Positions 16,219 to 25,369 are shown, numbered from the stretch's first letter. The stretch: 64,000 bases of DNA from DASXMR01 sp036495525 (GCA_036495525.1 DASXMR010000023.1:62001-126000), one strand, 5' to 3'. Notes: a model not told the origin generated them from the letters alone. Numbers and translations: made by a program.

Positions 16219-16548
16219 ATGCAGCAAGCGGAGGCTGCCGGCGATCCCTTTGAAGCGCTTGGGGATCCGAACCGCCGCGAGATCCTGCGCCTGCTGAGCG
16301 GCGGCGACAAGCCCGTGCACGAGATCGCGGCTGCGCTGCCGATCAGCCGCCCTGCGGTGTCGCGGCACCTGCGGCTGCTCAAGGATGCCGGGATGGTGGC
16401 CGAGCATGCATGCGGCACCCGCCGCATCTACCACCTGCAAGAAGAAGGGATGCGGGCGGTGCAGGCGTATCTCGAGCGGGTGTGGGGGGAGGCCGCAGTC
16501 CGGTTCACGCTGCTAGCCGAGAACTCCGGTCCTGGCGCCCAGCAGTGA
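16219..16548 (+). CDS. ArsR-family winged-helix transcriptional regulator
   Basis: This 109-residue DNA-binding repressor has the usual start DPFEALGDPNRREILRLLSGG, then the helix-turn-helix VHEIAAALPISRPAVSRHLRLLKDAGMV, and the wing CGTRRIYHLQ. No ELCVC-type metal motif is present, so it belongs to the non-metal branch that is often paired with SRPBCC proteins. ATG 16219 gives the family N-terminus; the frame is open upstream. The stop overlaps the next start (GTGA). Confidence 0.88.
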   Translation: MQQAEAAGDPFEALGDPNRREILRLLSGGDKPVHEIAAALPISRPAVSRHLRLLKDAGMVAEHACGTRRIYHLQEEGMRAVQAYLERVWGEAAVRFTLLAENSGPGAQQ

Positions 16549-16994
16549 CGTCACCGCTGCGCATCACCTTCGACGTGGCCTGCCCGGCCGAGCACGCGTT
16601 CGCCACGTGGACGTCGCGGATCGGGACCTGGTGGCCGCCGGATCACACCGTCACCGGCGACCGGGACCTGGTCATTGTGCTGGAAAGCGGCGTCGGCGGC
16701 CGGATCTACGAACGGACAGCCGAGGGGGCCGAGCACGACTGGGGCGTCGTGACCGTCTGGGATCCCCCGAAGCGGCTGGCGTACCTGTGGCACCTGGGCC
16801 GGGATCCAAGCGCTGCCACCGATGTCGACATCCGCTTCATCGCCAGCGGCCCGGCCGATACCCGGATCGAGATCGAGCACCGGGGCTGGGAACGACTGGG
16901 CGAAAGCACCGACGTCTGGCGGGACCGTAACCGGATCGGATGGCAAACCCTCCTGCCGCACTTTGCGGCAGCACTGACGACAGGAGAACGCTGA
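16545..16994 (+). CDS. SRPBCC-domain (AHSA1-like) protein
   Basis: The 149 residues show the AHSA1/CalC pattern: an N-terminal strand, AEHAFATWTSRIGTWWPPDHT, GGRIYERTAEGAEHDWGVVTVWDPPKRLAYLWHLG and a C-terminal helix with WQTLLPHFAAAL. The cavity fold usually binds or senses small hydrophobic molecules. Pairing with an ArsR gene is a well-known arrangement. GTG 16545 overlaps the arsR stop and its own stop overlaps the next ATG by one base, so all are translated from one mRNA. Confidence 0.85.
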   Translation: MTSPLRITFDVACPAEHAFATWTSRIGTWWPPDHTVTGDRDLVIVLESGVGGRIYERTAEGAEHDWGVVTVWDPPKRLAYLWHLGRDPSAATDVDIRFIASGPADTRIEIEHRGWERLGESTDVWRDRNRIGWQTLLPHFAAALTTGER

Positions 16995-17398
16995 TGGCTG
17001 CCGGTACCAAGGAGGATCCGTGGCGGCTGAAGACCCCGCCGGGCACATCCGAGTACTCGATGTACAAAGATCCGCAGGCCAGCCCCCCCGCGCTGGTCTG
17101 CCAGGTCGGCTCCACCACCCTTAAATACCACCTGCGGGCGATCGAGGACCTGCACGCGTGGCTGTGCGAGCAGGACGGCTGGGTTCCCCTCGGCGCGGCC
17201 GATGAGAAGAAGCCGGCGGCGGAAGGCACGGTCGAGGCGTGGGGTCGGTCGCCAGGCAATCCGGTTGCCGGCTGGTACGGACTGCGCAGCGGATACCGCG
17301 GCCGGTTCGGCATGTACCTCCCGCCGCTGCTGGAAGAGCTCGGGCTAGCCGAGCTCACCCATGACGCCCGCAACAACCAGATCCGACCGATCCGATAA
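16994..17398 (+). CDS. Conserved hypothetical protein of the arsR operon
   Basis: This 134-residue protein begins AAGTKEDPWRLKTPPGTSEY and contains ALVCQVGSTTLKYHLRAIEDLHAWL and SGYRGRFGMYLPPLLEELGLAELTHDARNNQIR. It resembles the uncharacterised DUF6855-type proteins that travel with ArsR/SRPBCC pairs, but I cannot assign a function. It has no signal peptide or membrane segment. It is the third gene of the operon, and AGGAGAA lies just upstream of its ATG. Confidence 0.75.
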   Translation: MAAGTKEDPWRLKTPPGTSEYSMYKDPQASPPALVCQVGSTTLKYHLRAIEDLHAWLCEQDGWVPLGAADEKKPAAEGTVEAWGRSPGNPVAGWYGLRSGYRGRFGMYLPPLLEELGLAELTHDARNNQIRPIR

Positions 17399-17409
17399 GG
17401 GGACGAACC

Positions 17410-17712
17410 ATGAGCCAGGCTACTGTCGTCCGCTACACCACCCGTCCCGGCGCCGCCGACGAGAACGAGAAGCTGATCAAAGCCGTGTTCGCCCAGCTCG
17501 CCGAGCAGGAGCCGAAGGGGCTCAGCTACGTTGCCATCCGGCTCGATGACGGAGTCACCTTCATGCACGTAGCGGTTCTGGAGAACGATCACAACCCGCT
17601 GACCGCCCTCCCGGCGTTCGGCGAATTCACGTCAGCGATCGGCGAGCGCTGCACCGACGGGCCCGCACCGGTCAACGGGACGGTGGTCGGCTCCTACAGC
17701 AATGCCGGCTGA
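17410..17712 (+). CDS. Antibiotic-biosynthesis-monooxygenase-like (dimeric alpha-beta barrel) protein
   Basis: The 100 residues fit a ferredoxin-like dimeric barrel: strand VVRYTTRPGAADENEKLIKAVFAQLAEQ, strand LSYVAIRLDDGVTFMHVAVLEN and strand NGTVVGSYSN. Such proteins are cofactor-free monooxygenases, isomerases or ligand binders, so the reaction is open. It is the last gene of the arsR operon, 11 nt after the previous stop, with AAGGGGACG as ribosome-binding site. Confidence 0.72.
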   Translation: MSQATVVRYTTRPGAADENEKLIKAVFAQLAEQEPKGLSYVAIRLDDGVTFMHVAVLENDHNPLTALPAFGEFTSAIGERCTDGPAPVNGTVVGSYSNAG

Positions 17713-17751
17713 TTGCCGGCTTTGCTCTCTCTCCGTGCTGCGCGCCCGCGC

Positions 17752-19299
17752 TCAGCGGGTACCTGCACGCCGGTGATGCGGCGCAGGTACCAGGGCCGGC
17801 TGTCCGGCTGTGTCGGCGGCCCAGCCGGTGGTCCTGGCCACGGCGCTGCGCCACCGCCGGTAGCCGGCCTCGTCGGGCGGCCCGGGCGCGAACCGGCGGT
17901 CAAGCCGCCAGGCGGCGGCAAGCTCGGCCCGCGACGACCAGATCCCGGTCGCGAGCCCGGCCAGGAAGGCCGCACCAAGCGCCGTGGTCTCGGCGATCGC
18001 CGGCCGCTCGACCGGCGCCTGCAGCTGGTCGGCCTGCAGCTGCATCAGCAGGTCATTCGCGCTCGCGCCGCCATCTACCCGGATGGCTTCCTGGCCTGCC
18101 TTGCCTGCCTCGGCGGTCATCAGCCCGACCACGTCCCTGACTTCGAACGCGATCGCCTCGAGCGCAGCGCGGACCAGTTGCGCCCTGGTCGTTCCCCTGG
18201 TCAGGCCGAAGATCGCGCCGCGCGCGTGCGGATCCCAGTCCGGCGCGCCGAGCCCGGTCAGCGCCGGAACGAACACCACACCGCCGGTGTCGCTGACCGA
18301 GCGGGCCAGCTGCTCGCTCTCGCTCGCGTCAGCAATCAGCCCGAGGCCGTCACGCAGCCACTGGATCGCGGCGCCGGTGACGAAGATCGAGCCTTCCAGC
18401 GCGTAGGTCAGGGCGCCCTCGCCGTCCATCCAGGCGACCGTGGAAAGCAGCCCGGCATGCGACCGCACGACCGCCTGGCCGGTGTTGACCAGGACAAACG
18501 ACCCTGTGCCGTACGTGCACTTGGCCGCGCCCGGCGAGTAGCAGGCCTGGCCGAAAAGGGCAGCCTGCTGGTCACCGGCTATCCCGGCTACCGGCAGCGC
18601 CAGGCCGAGAAAGGCGCCCGGGTCGCTGTGCCCGGCGACCCCGGTCGAGGGCACGACCTCGGGTAGCGCGTGCGGCGGCACGCCCAGCAGGTCGCACATC
18701 TGCGCCGACCACTGACCGGCGGTGAGGTCGAACAGCAGCGTCCGTGATGCGTTCGACGCGTCGGTCACGTGCCGTCGACCGCCGGTGAGCCGGGCGATCA
18801 GGTAGGAGTCGACGGTGCCGAGCGCGAGCGAGCCGTCGCTCACCCCTGACCAGAGCTCCGGCTCGTGCCGCGCCAGCCAGGTCAGCTTCGTGCCGGTGAA
18901 GTAAGGGTCGAGCCGCAGCCCGGTGACCTCCGCCACCTGCGGCTCGTGGCCTGCCTCGCGCAGCTCAGCGCACAGGGCGGCGGTACGCCGGTCCTGCCAG
19001 ACGATCGCGCGCCGCGGCGCGGTGAGCGTCGCACGGTCCCAGACGACCGCCGTCTCCCGCTGGTTGGTGATGCCGATGCAGCTCAGCGCCCGGGCGCCGT
19101 CCGGGCCTGCCGCGCCGATGGCCTGGCGGCACGCGGTGAGGACCGCCTGCCAGATCTCCTCGGGCAGGTGCTCTACCCAGCCGGGTTCCGGGAAATACTG
19201 GCGGAATTCCTGGTAGCCGCTGGCCGCCACGGTGCCGTCCGGGGCGATGATCAGCGCGGTGACGCCGGTCGTGCCCGCGTCGATCGCGAGGACGCTCAT
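17752..19299 (-). CDS. glpK: Glycerol kinase
   Basis: This FGGY-family kinase phosphorylates glycerol to glycerol 3-phosphate. The 515 residues show the ATP/phosphate loop DAGTTGVTA at the start, GITNQRET, WQDRRT, EGSIFVTGAAIQWLRDGLG and the FGGY signature region DGGASANDLLMQLQADQL. The last 20 residues are a basic extension. ATG 19299 is preferred over GTG 19305, two codons upstream. The gene is divergent from a phosphofructokinase gene, with only 41 nt between the starts, so the promoters overlap. Confidence 0.92.
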   Translation of the reverse strand: MSVLAIDAGTTGVTALIIAPDGTVAASGYQEFRQYFPEPGWVEHLPEEIWQAVLTACRQAIGAAGPDGARALSCIGITNQRETAVVWDRATLTAPRRAIVWQDRRTAALCAELREAGHEPQVAEVTGLRLDPYFTGTKLTWLARHEPELWSGVSDGSLALGTVDSYLIARLTGGRRHVTDASNASRTLLFDLTAGQWSAQMCDLLGVPPHALPEVVPSTGVAGHSDPGAFLGLALPVAGIAGDQQAALFGQACYSPGAAKCTYGTGSFVLVNTGQAVVRSHAGLLSTVAWMDGEGALTYALEGSIFVTGAAIQWLRDGLGLIADASESEQLARSVSDTGGVVFVPALTGLGAPDWDPHARGAIFGLTRGTTRAQLVRAALEAIAFEVRDVVGLMTAEAGKAGQEAIRVDGGASANDLLMQLQADQLQAPVERPAIAETTALGAAFLAGLATGIWSSRAELAAAWRLDRRFAPGPPDEAGYRRWRSAVARTTGWAADTAGQPALVPAPHHRRAGTR

Positions 19300-19340
19300 G
19301 GGCACTAGTCTGGCGGGCGAGCAGATGCGGAGGGAGCCTC

Positions 19341-20384
19341 ATGCGAGTCGGAGTCCTGACCGGGGGCGGCGACTGCCCGGGCCTGAACGCGGTGATCCGC
19401 GCGATCGTGCGCACCGGGGCGGCCGCCGAAGGATACGAGTTCATCGGGTTCCGCGATGGCTGGCGCGGACCGCTGCAGGGCGACACGATACCGCTGGACG
19501 TTCAGGTGGTACGCGGCATCCTGCCTCGCGGGGGCACGATTCTCGGCTCGTCGCGGACCAACCCGCTGGCCGAGTCGGCGGCGCAGGGCGGGCTGCCAGG
19601 GCTGGACCGGATCCGGCAGAACCTGGCGGCGCTCGGAGTGGACGCGCTGGTAGCGATCGGCGGCGAGGACACCCTCGGCGTGGCCGGGCAGCTGCACGAG
19701 GCCGGCGTGCCCGTAGTCGGCGTGCCGAAGACCATCGACAACGACCTCAGCGCGACCGACTACACCTTCGGCTTCGACACCGCAGTCAACATCGCGATGG
19801 AGGCGATCGACCGGCTGCACACGACCGCTGAGAGTCATCACCGCGCGCTGATCGTCGAGGTGATGGGGCGCCACGCTGGCTGGATCGCGCTGCACGCGGG
19901 CATGGCGGGCGGGGCCAACGTCATCCTGATCCCGGAGCAGCCGTTCGACATCGAGCAGGTCTGCGGCTGGGTGGAGCACCGGTTCCAGACCCGGTATGCG
20001 CCGATCGTCGTCGTCGCCGAGGGGGCGCACCCGAAGAGCTGGGGCGGGGCGATCGCGGCCGATGAGCTGGACTCATACGGCCACCAGCGGCTCGGCGGCG
20101 TCGGCCAGATGCTCGCCGACGCGATCGAGAAGCGGACCGGCAAGGAAGCGCGCTGCACCGTGCTCGGCCACATTCAGCGGGGCGGCACCCCGTCGGCGTT
20201 CGACCGGGTGCTAGCGACCAGGTTCGGCGTGCACGCCTTCGAGGCGGTGCGGGACGGCGCGTTCGGCGCGATGGTCGCGCTGCGCGGGACGAAGGTCGTC
20301 CGGGTGCCGCTGACGGAGGCGACCAGCGAGCTGAAGCTCGTGCCGCCGGAGCGCTACGCGGAAGCCGAGCTGTTCTTCGGCTGA
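19341..20384 (+). CDS. 6-phosphofructokinase, probably pyrophosphate-dependent
   Basis: This enzyme phosphorylates fructose 6-phosphate, and the PPi-using form works reversibly in glycolysis and gluconeogenesis. The 347 residues contain GGGDCPGLNAVIR, GGEDTLG, PKTIDND, GRHAGW and GHIQRGGTP. At the phosphoryl-donor site, Asp replaces the Gly of ATP enzymes (GGEDT versus GGEGT/GGDGS) and Lys occurs in PKTIDND. This pair is the signature of PPi-dependent enzymes such as the Amycolatopsis methanolica PFP, which this protein closely resembles. GGAGCCTC precedes ATG 19341. Confidence 0.9.
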   Translation: MRVGVLTGGGDCPGLNAVIRAIVRTGAAAEGYEFIGFRDGWRGPLQGDTIPLDVQVVRGILPRGGTILGSSRTNPLAESAAQGGLPGLDRIRQNLAALGVDALVAIGGEDTLGVAGQLHEAGVPVVGVPKTIDNDLSATDYTFGFDTAVNIAMEAIDRLHTTAESHHRALIVEVMGRHAGWIALHAGMAGGANVILIPEQPFDIEQVCGWVEHRFQTRYAPIVVVAEGAHPKSWGGAIAADELDSYGHQRLGGVGQMLADAIEKRTGKEARCTVLGHIQRGGTPSAFDRVLATRFGVHAFEAVRDGAFGAMVALRGTKVVRVPLTEATSELKLVPPERYAEAELFFG

Positions 20385-20438
20385 CCCTCTTAGGGCAGGA
20401 ACGAGGTGGTCGCCGGCGGCTGCGTTCCGCAAGGCGGG

Positions 20439-21008
20439 CTACGGCTGGCGGGACCGGAAGGCCGCCGCCTTGACCCGGTTCTGGCAGGCGGTGGAGCAGA
20501 ACCGGCGGGTCCCGTTGCGTGACGCGTCGACGTAGACCCGGTCGCAGCGCGGCGCCGTGCAGACGCCGAGCCGGCCGCTCAGGTCGCTGCCGAGGACGAC
20601 GGCGAGCCCGGTGGCGCAGCCGGCGGCCCAGCCGGTCACCAGCGAGTCGCTGACACCGCGGAAGTGCAGGTGCCACGGCTCGCCGTCGTGGCGGTCCAGC
20701 TGGGGCCGCGCGCCGGTCTCGGCGAGCAGCCAGTTCACCTGCCGGGCTGCGTCATCCTCCTGACCGGCCGCCATCTGGTCGAACACGGCACGGAGCCAGC
20801 CGGCCACGGCCGCGAACTCGGCCGCCTCAGTCGCCGTGACCTCGCGGGTGGCCGGCTGCCCGGCCCGCAGCGACGCCGTAACGGCGCCGGCCAGCGCGCG
20901 GCCCTGCGGCGGCTGGTACGGACGGCCGCGTGCCTGGCCAGCGGTGAGGGCGTTGACCAGGCGGACCGCAACGGTGACGACCGCATCTAGGTGACTGTTG
21001 AAGTTCAC
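20439..21008 (-). CDS. CGNR zinc-finger protein (ABATE domain), probable transcription factor
   Basis: The 189 residues fit the stress-related CGNR family. An N-terminal ABATE-type domain (NFNSHLDAVVTVAVRLVNALT and following) is joined to a C-terminal zinc ribbon with CTAPRC and CSTAC; the four Cys are spaced as in the CGNR motif, although the name-giving residues read CQNR here. GTG 21008 was chosen because the family N-terminus starts there; the ORF extends to 21257 without support. The gene is divergent from a methyltransferase gene and converges with the phosphofructokinase gene. Confidence 0.82.
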   Translation of the reverse strand: MNFNSHLDAVVTVAVRLVNALTAGQARGRPYQPPQGRALAGAVTASLRAGQPATREVTATEAAEFAAVAGWLRAVFDQMAAGQEDDAARQVNWLLAETGARPQLDRHDGEPWHLHFRGVSDSLVTGWAAGCATGLAVVLGSDLSGRLGVCTAPRCDRVYVDASRNGTRRFCSTACQNRVKAAAFRSRQP

Positions 21009-21117
21009 TTGACCGGTTATGCTCTCCGTCGCTAGCTTATGACTGTCTAAATCATAGACGTCAGTTACAGCGCGTGTCAGTTGCAGCACGCAGTCAGCCA
21101 GAGCACGGAGGCGGCCA

Positions 21118-21939
21118 GTGACGCAGGAAAGCGCCGGGCAGTCCGGCACGCTAGCGGGGACGATCGGCCAGCAGGCGGCCAGGGGATGGATCGACCGGTG
21201 GGACGCGCAGCAGCAGGTCGTCATGCACGACCGGGAAGAGCGGTTCACCGCGCTCATCGACGTCGTCGAGCTGGCGTCCGGCCGTCAGGACCCGCTAGTG
21301 GTCGACCTGGGCTGCGGCCCCGGCTCACTCGGCGCGCGACTGCTCGACCGGCTGCCGCAGGCCAGTGTCGTCGGCGTCGACGCCGACCCGCTGCTGCTCG
21401 CGCTCGCCGAGGCGGCCGAGGGCTCGCGCCCCGGCCTGCGGCTGGCCGACGCCGACCTGCGGGTCGCTGGCTGGTCACGCGCGCTGGCCTTGCCGCGCGG
21501 CGCGGACGCGGCGGTCAGCACGACGGCGCTGCACTGGCTGCAGGGGGACGAGCTGGCGGCGATGTACGCCGAGCTGTCGACCGTGCTGCGGCCAGGCGGG
21601 CTGCTGCTCAACGGCGATCAACTGAACTCCGACGAGCGGTCGGACCCGGTGCTCGCGCGGCTGGAGCAGCAGATGCGCGAGCACGCTGACCGCCGCGCCT
21701 TTCCTGACGGGCACGACGAGAGCTGGCGCGGCTGGTGGGACGCGGTGACCGCGGACCCGGCGCTGGCGGGACCCGCCGCCGAGCGAGACCGCCGGCGTTA
21801 CAGCGCGGATCATCACCGGTCCGAGAGCACCCTGCTGCGTACCCACGTGGACGCGCTGCGAGCGGCTGGCTTCGCCGAGGTCGGCACGCTCTGGCAGCAC
21901 GGCAACAGCAGGCTGCTCTGCGCGGTGCTCGGCAGCTGA
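21118..21939 (+). CDS. Class I SAM-dependent methyltransferase
   Basis: The 273 residues contain the SAM-binding motif I VVDLGCGPGSLGARLLDRLP, an acidic end of strand 2 (VVGVDADPLLL), motif II ADAAVSTTALHWL and motif III LRPGGLLLNGDQL. The C-terminal region (about 180-273) is charged and probably recognises the substrate, which cannot be named. GTG 21118 is the start. It ends 28 nt before the converging SARP gene. Confidence 0.85.
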   Translation: MTQESAGQSGTLAGTIGQQAARGWIDRWDAQQQVVMHDREERFTALIDVVELASGRQDPLVVDLGCGPGSLGARLLDRLPQASVVGVDADPLLLALAEAAEGSRPGLRLADADLRVAGWSRALALPRGADAAVSTTALHWLQGDELAAMYAELSTVLRPGGLLLNGDQLNSDERSDPVLARLEQQMREHADRRAFPDGHDESWRGWWDAVTADPALAGPAAERDRRRYSADHHRSESTLLRTHVDALRAAGFAEVGTLWQHGNSRLLCAVLGS

Positions 21940-21967
21940 TGCCCGGCCGGCCAGCGGTGCGGCCCGG

Positions 21968-24900
21968 TCAGCAGGCCGGTGCCGGGTCCGGGCTCTGCTC
22001 CGGTCGCCTGACCTTGGCGCGCAGGCGCTCGGTGCCGGGATGGTGTGCCCGTTCGAATATCTCGAGCGCTTCCTGCCACCGTTCGAGAGCGGCCTGCCGG
22101 TCGCCGGCCGCCTCGTGCGTGTCGCCGAGGCTGCTCAGCACCTCAGCGCGGTACCAGACGGCGCCTAGCTCGGCGTACATCGCGGCTGCCTGCTGATGGC
22201 AGCGGGCCGCCTCCTCGTGCTGCCCGAGCAGGCGCCGCACGTAGCCAAGGCTGTCCCAGGTGGCGGCCGTAGTCATCTGGTCGCGGACATCCTGTGCCAG
22301 CGCCAGGGCCTGCCCGCAGTAAGCGAGGCCCTCCTCGGTGCTGCCTAGCCGGGCTTCGAGCCAGCCGGCTGTATTGAGCGCGGCGGCCAGGCCAGCTGGC
22401 TGCTCCAGGAACTCGAAGAGCTCGCGGGCTCGGTGAGCGTGGCTGAGTGCTTGCTCGCTGTCTTCCAGCAGGTGCAGCAGGCAGGCGAGATTCAGGTGGG
22501 CGCGGGCCTGGCCGCCAGCGTCGTTCAGCTCGGTGAACTGGTCAAGGCAACGACGCAAGTGGACGTAGGCATCGTCGTATCGTCCCAGCCTCGCGAAGGC
22601 ACCGGCGAGACCACGCTGAGCGCACGCCTCGGCCTGCCGATGGCCGGCCCGCTGCGCGCTCGCCACCGCGATGGCGCTGTAGGCGGCGAGGTCACCCCAG
22701 CGGGCGGACTGGTCGAGTACGCCGGTCAGCGTCACGGCGAGCTGGCAGGCATGAAGATCGAGACCGAGCTCAGCGGCCTGACTGATCGCAGCCATGAGCG
22801 CCACGTGCTCGGTTTCGAACCAGCTGGCGGCCGCTGCACGGTCGGCGAAGTGCCCGGCGGTTACCGCTGCCACCCTGCTGGCCGCGCCGATCAGGAACTG
22901 CTGCGAATCGAGGAGTGCGGCGGCAGCGAGCGCGGTGTGCAGGTAGTGGTCGAGCATGCGGCGTATCGCGGCGCGCCTGCTGGCCTGGCTGCCCGCGGAC
23001 TTCGCTCGCTCGGCCGCGTAGTCGCGGAGCAGGTCATGGAAGGCGAAGCGGCCAGGAGCAGGCTGCTCGAGCAAGCTCGCTCTGACAAGCTCGCGCAGCC
23101 CTTGGCCCGCCTCCGCCAGCGGCAGGCCGGCCAGGCTAGCCGCAACCTCGGCCGAGAAGCTGGCACCTGGATGCAGCCCGGCCAGCCGGAACAGCCGGGC
23201 GGCCGGCCCGGACAGGCAGCGATAGGACCAGGAAAACACCGACCGCACGTCGGTTTCGCAGTCCCCGGTGGTCAGTGCCTCCAGCCGATTGCTCGCGGCC
23301 CGCAACTCGGTCGCCAGGCTGCCGAGTGACAGGTGCGGCTGCGCGATCGCCCGCGCGGCGACGATCACCAGAGCGACCGGAAGGCCAGCACATAGCGCTG
23401 TCAGCTCGGCAACCGCCCGCGGCTCCGCCGCCGTCCGCGGCCGGCCGAGACGTCCGGCCAGCAGCTCGGCAGCCTCAGCATCGCCGAGTACGCCAAGGCT
23501 CAGATGGCACGCGCCTTCGGCCGCTACCAGCCCGGCCAGCCAGGAGCGGCTGGTCACCACCGCAAGGCAGCCGGCCGATCCTGGCAGCAGCGGCCGCACC
23601 TGCTCCGGATCGCGGGCATTGTCGAGCACTATGAGCATTCGCCTGCCGGCCAGAAGGCTCCGGTACAGGCTCGCCTGAGCGTCGGCTGCCGGCGGGATCA
23701 TGTCCGCCGGGACCGCAAGCGCTGTCAGGAATCCCCGGAGGGCGTCGGCGGCGGAAACCGGCGTACCCGACGGGTCGAAGCCCCTCAGGTTCACATGCAG
23801 CTGGCCATCGGGGAAGAGCCGCGCGACCTGGTGCGCCCAGTGCACGGCCAGCGTCGTTTTGCCAACTCCGGCGGCCCCGGTGATGGTCATGATCCGCGCA
23901 ACTCCGCCATCGCCCGCGAATGCCGTGGTCAGGGCCGCCAGCTCGGCAGCGCGCCCGGCAAAATTCGGTACCGTGGCCGGCAGCTGCCTCGGCGTCGGCG
24001 ACCAAGCGCGCGAGCTGGCGCCGTGATGCCCGGACCCCCGCAGCAGATGCCCCGCTTTTTGCAAGTCCTGGCGCAGCACTCGCTGCTGTGCGTCGGCTAG
24101 GTTCGCACCGGGGCTAACGCCCAGCTGGTCATCGAGGCGGCGGCGCAAGTCATCGAAGACCGCGAGCGCGGCCGCTTGCTGTCCGGTGCCGGCCAGCGCC
24201 AGCATCAGCGCCGCATGCGTCATCTCGTTCAGCGGATCAGCAGCGGCCAGTTCCCGCAGCCAGGGCAGTACCTCCTCAGGCCGGCCTGCTGCCGTCGCTG
24301 CGTCCGCATACCTGAGGACGAGATCCGACCGGCGCTGGCGCAGGGCCACGACCACCGGATGCGCGTGCAGGATGTCGACATCGGCTAGCGGTTCGGCGCG
24401 CCAGGTACCGAGCGCGCGAGCGTAAGCCTCGCAGGCGGCGCCGAGCTCGCCCGCAGCGCAGGCCTGGGCCGCGCTGCGTGCGTGCGCCTCGAACACCAGC
24501 AAGTCGAGCTGGCTGCCTGCCGCCGCTAATGCATAGCTGTTCCCGGCCGACGTTTCCAGCCGAGCTGGACCGAGCAGGCGGCGCAGCTTGTTCACATACA
24601 CCTGGACCAGGTGCACGGCGGTCGCAGGGACGTCGTCGCCCCACAGCGCGTCGATGATCGTCTTCCGGTGCACGGGAACGTTCGGCGCGAGCGCCAGCAT
24701 TCCGAGCACTGCCCGCTGCCGGAGCGGACCGAGTCCGATCCGCTCCCCGTCGCGCCATGCGGTTATCGGCCCGAGTACCTCGAGCCTGAATCCGTGGCTG
24801 ACGCCGGCGGGCCGGCCAGCCACCCGGTTCTTGCCGCCCGGCCCGGCCGCCCTGGCAAACTCGAGTGCGCGCCTGTCGTCGAGGATGAGCGCCTCGGACA

Positions 24901-25069
24901 GGCGCCGGACCGATTCGCCGCGCAGCCGCGAGGTACGGCGCTGCTCGAGGTCCCGCACAACACCGACGCTCACGTGCGCGAGCTCGGCCAGCCGCTGCTG
25001 GCTCAGCCCCGCCGCCCGGCGATATTCGCTGAGCAGTGCTGCCGCTCGCGCGTTATCGCCCCGCGTCAT
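21968..25069 (-). CDS. AfsR/SARP-type regulator with XRE, BTAD, NB-ARC and TPR domains
   Basis: This 1033-residue signalling regulator has, in order, an XRE helix-turn-helix (about 8-65, GLSQQRLAELAHVSVGVVRDLEQ), an OmpR-like winged helix (94-185, PLRQRAVLGMLALAPN), a BTAD all-helical domain (190-340), an NB-ARC ATPase with Walker A GAAGVGKTT (398-406) and Walker B MLIVLDNA, and C-terminal TPRs (about 790-1015). Such proteins activate secondary-metabolite or developmental genes after ATP-driven assembly. The extra XRE domain before the SARP part is less common than in plain AfsR. ATG 25069 has a GAGG-containing site; GTG 25147 would add 26 residues. Its likely target is the divergent secreted-protein gene. 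Confidence 0.88.
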   Translation of the reverse strand: MTRGDNARAAALLSEYRRAAGLSQQRLAELAHVSVGVVRDLEQRRTSRLRGESVRRLSEALILDDRRALEFARAAGPGGKNRVAGRPAGVSHGFRLEVLGPITAWRDGERIGLGPLRQRAVLGMLALAPNVPVHRKTIIDALWGDDVPATAVHLVQVYVNKLRRLLGPARLETSAGNSYALAAAGSQLDLLVFEAHARSAAQACAAGELGAACEAYARALGTWRAEPLADVDILHAHPVVVALRQRRSDLVLRYADAATAAGRPEEVLPWLRELAAADPLNEMTHAALMLALAGTGQQAAALAVFDDLRRRLDDQLGVSPGANLADAQQRVLRQDLQKAGHLLRGSGHHGASSRAWSPTPRQLPATVPNFAGRAAELAALTTAFAGDGGVARIMTITGAAGVGKTTLAVHWAHQVARLFPDGQLHVNLRGFDPSGTPVSAADALRGFLTALAVPADMIPPAADAQASLYRSLLAGRRMLIVLDNARDPEQVRPLLPGSAGCLAVVTSRSWLAGLVAAEGACHLSLGVLGDAEAAELLAGRLGRPRTAAEPRAVAELTALCAGLPVALVIVAARAIAQPHLSLGSLATELRAASNRLEALTTGDCETDVRSVFSWSYRCLSGPAARLFRLAGLHPGASFSAEVAASLAGLPLAEAGQGLRELVRASLLEQPAPGRFAFHDLLRDYAAERAKSAGSQASRRAAIRRMLDHYLHTALAAAALLDSQQFLIGAASRVAAVTAGHFADRAAAASWFETEHVALMAAISQAAELGLDLHACQLAVTLTGVLDQSARWGDLAAYSAIAVASAQRAGHRQAEACAQRGLAGAFARLGRYDDAYVHLRRCLDQFTELNDAGGQARAHLNLACLLHLLEDSEQALSHAHRARELFEFLEQPAGLAAALNTAGWLEARLGSTEEGLAYCGQALALAQDVRDQMTTAATWDSLGYVRRLLGQHEEAARCHQQAAAMYAELGAVWYRAEVLSSLGDTHEAAGDRQAALERWQEALEIFERAHHPGTERLRAKVRRPEQSPDPAPAC

Positions 25070-25369
25070 ACCTGCCTCGTTGGTGAGCGAGCCGCCCTGA
25101 GGAATGCACGCTCGGCCTGCGACTTCTGGTTCAGCGCGTTCGCTCACGCGTTTCCGGCCGGTTCGCGATACCTGTAACCGGGCCTGACTGTAGTACCGGC
25201 AGCTGCCGCTGGGAGCCGCCTGCCCGCAGTTCGATGACCGTTTTTGCCAGGCTGGCCTACAGGAATGGGCGTGACCGGGATTTGAGCGTTCTGACCTCGA
25301 GCGCTGCGACGCTGGCCGGACGGGCGCTCGCAGGCTGGCGTCGAGATGAATCCTGCCGGAAGGGAACCA
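25070..25369. other. Divergent intergenic region between SARP regulator and secreted protein
   Basis: This 300-nt region must hold promoters for both genes. I see no convincing -35/-10 pair and no clear run of heptamer direct repeats of the kind SARPs bind. GGAAGGG at 25359-25364 is the ribosome-binding site of the secreted-protein gene. Confidence 0.5.
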
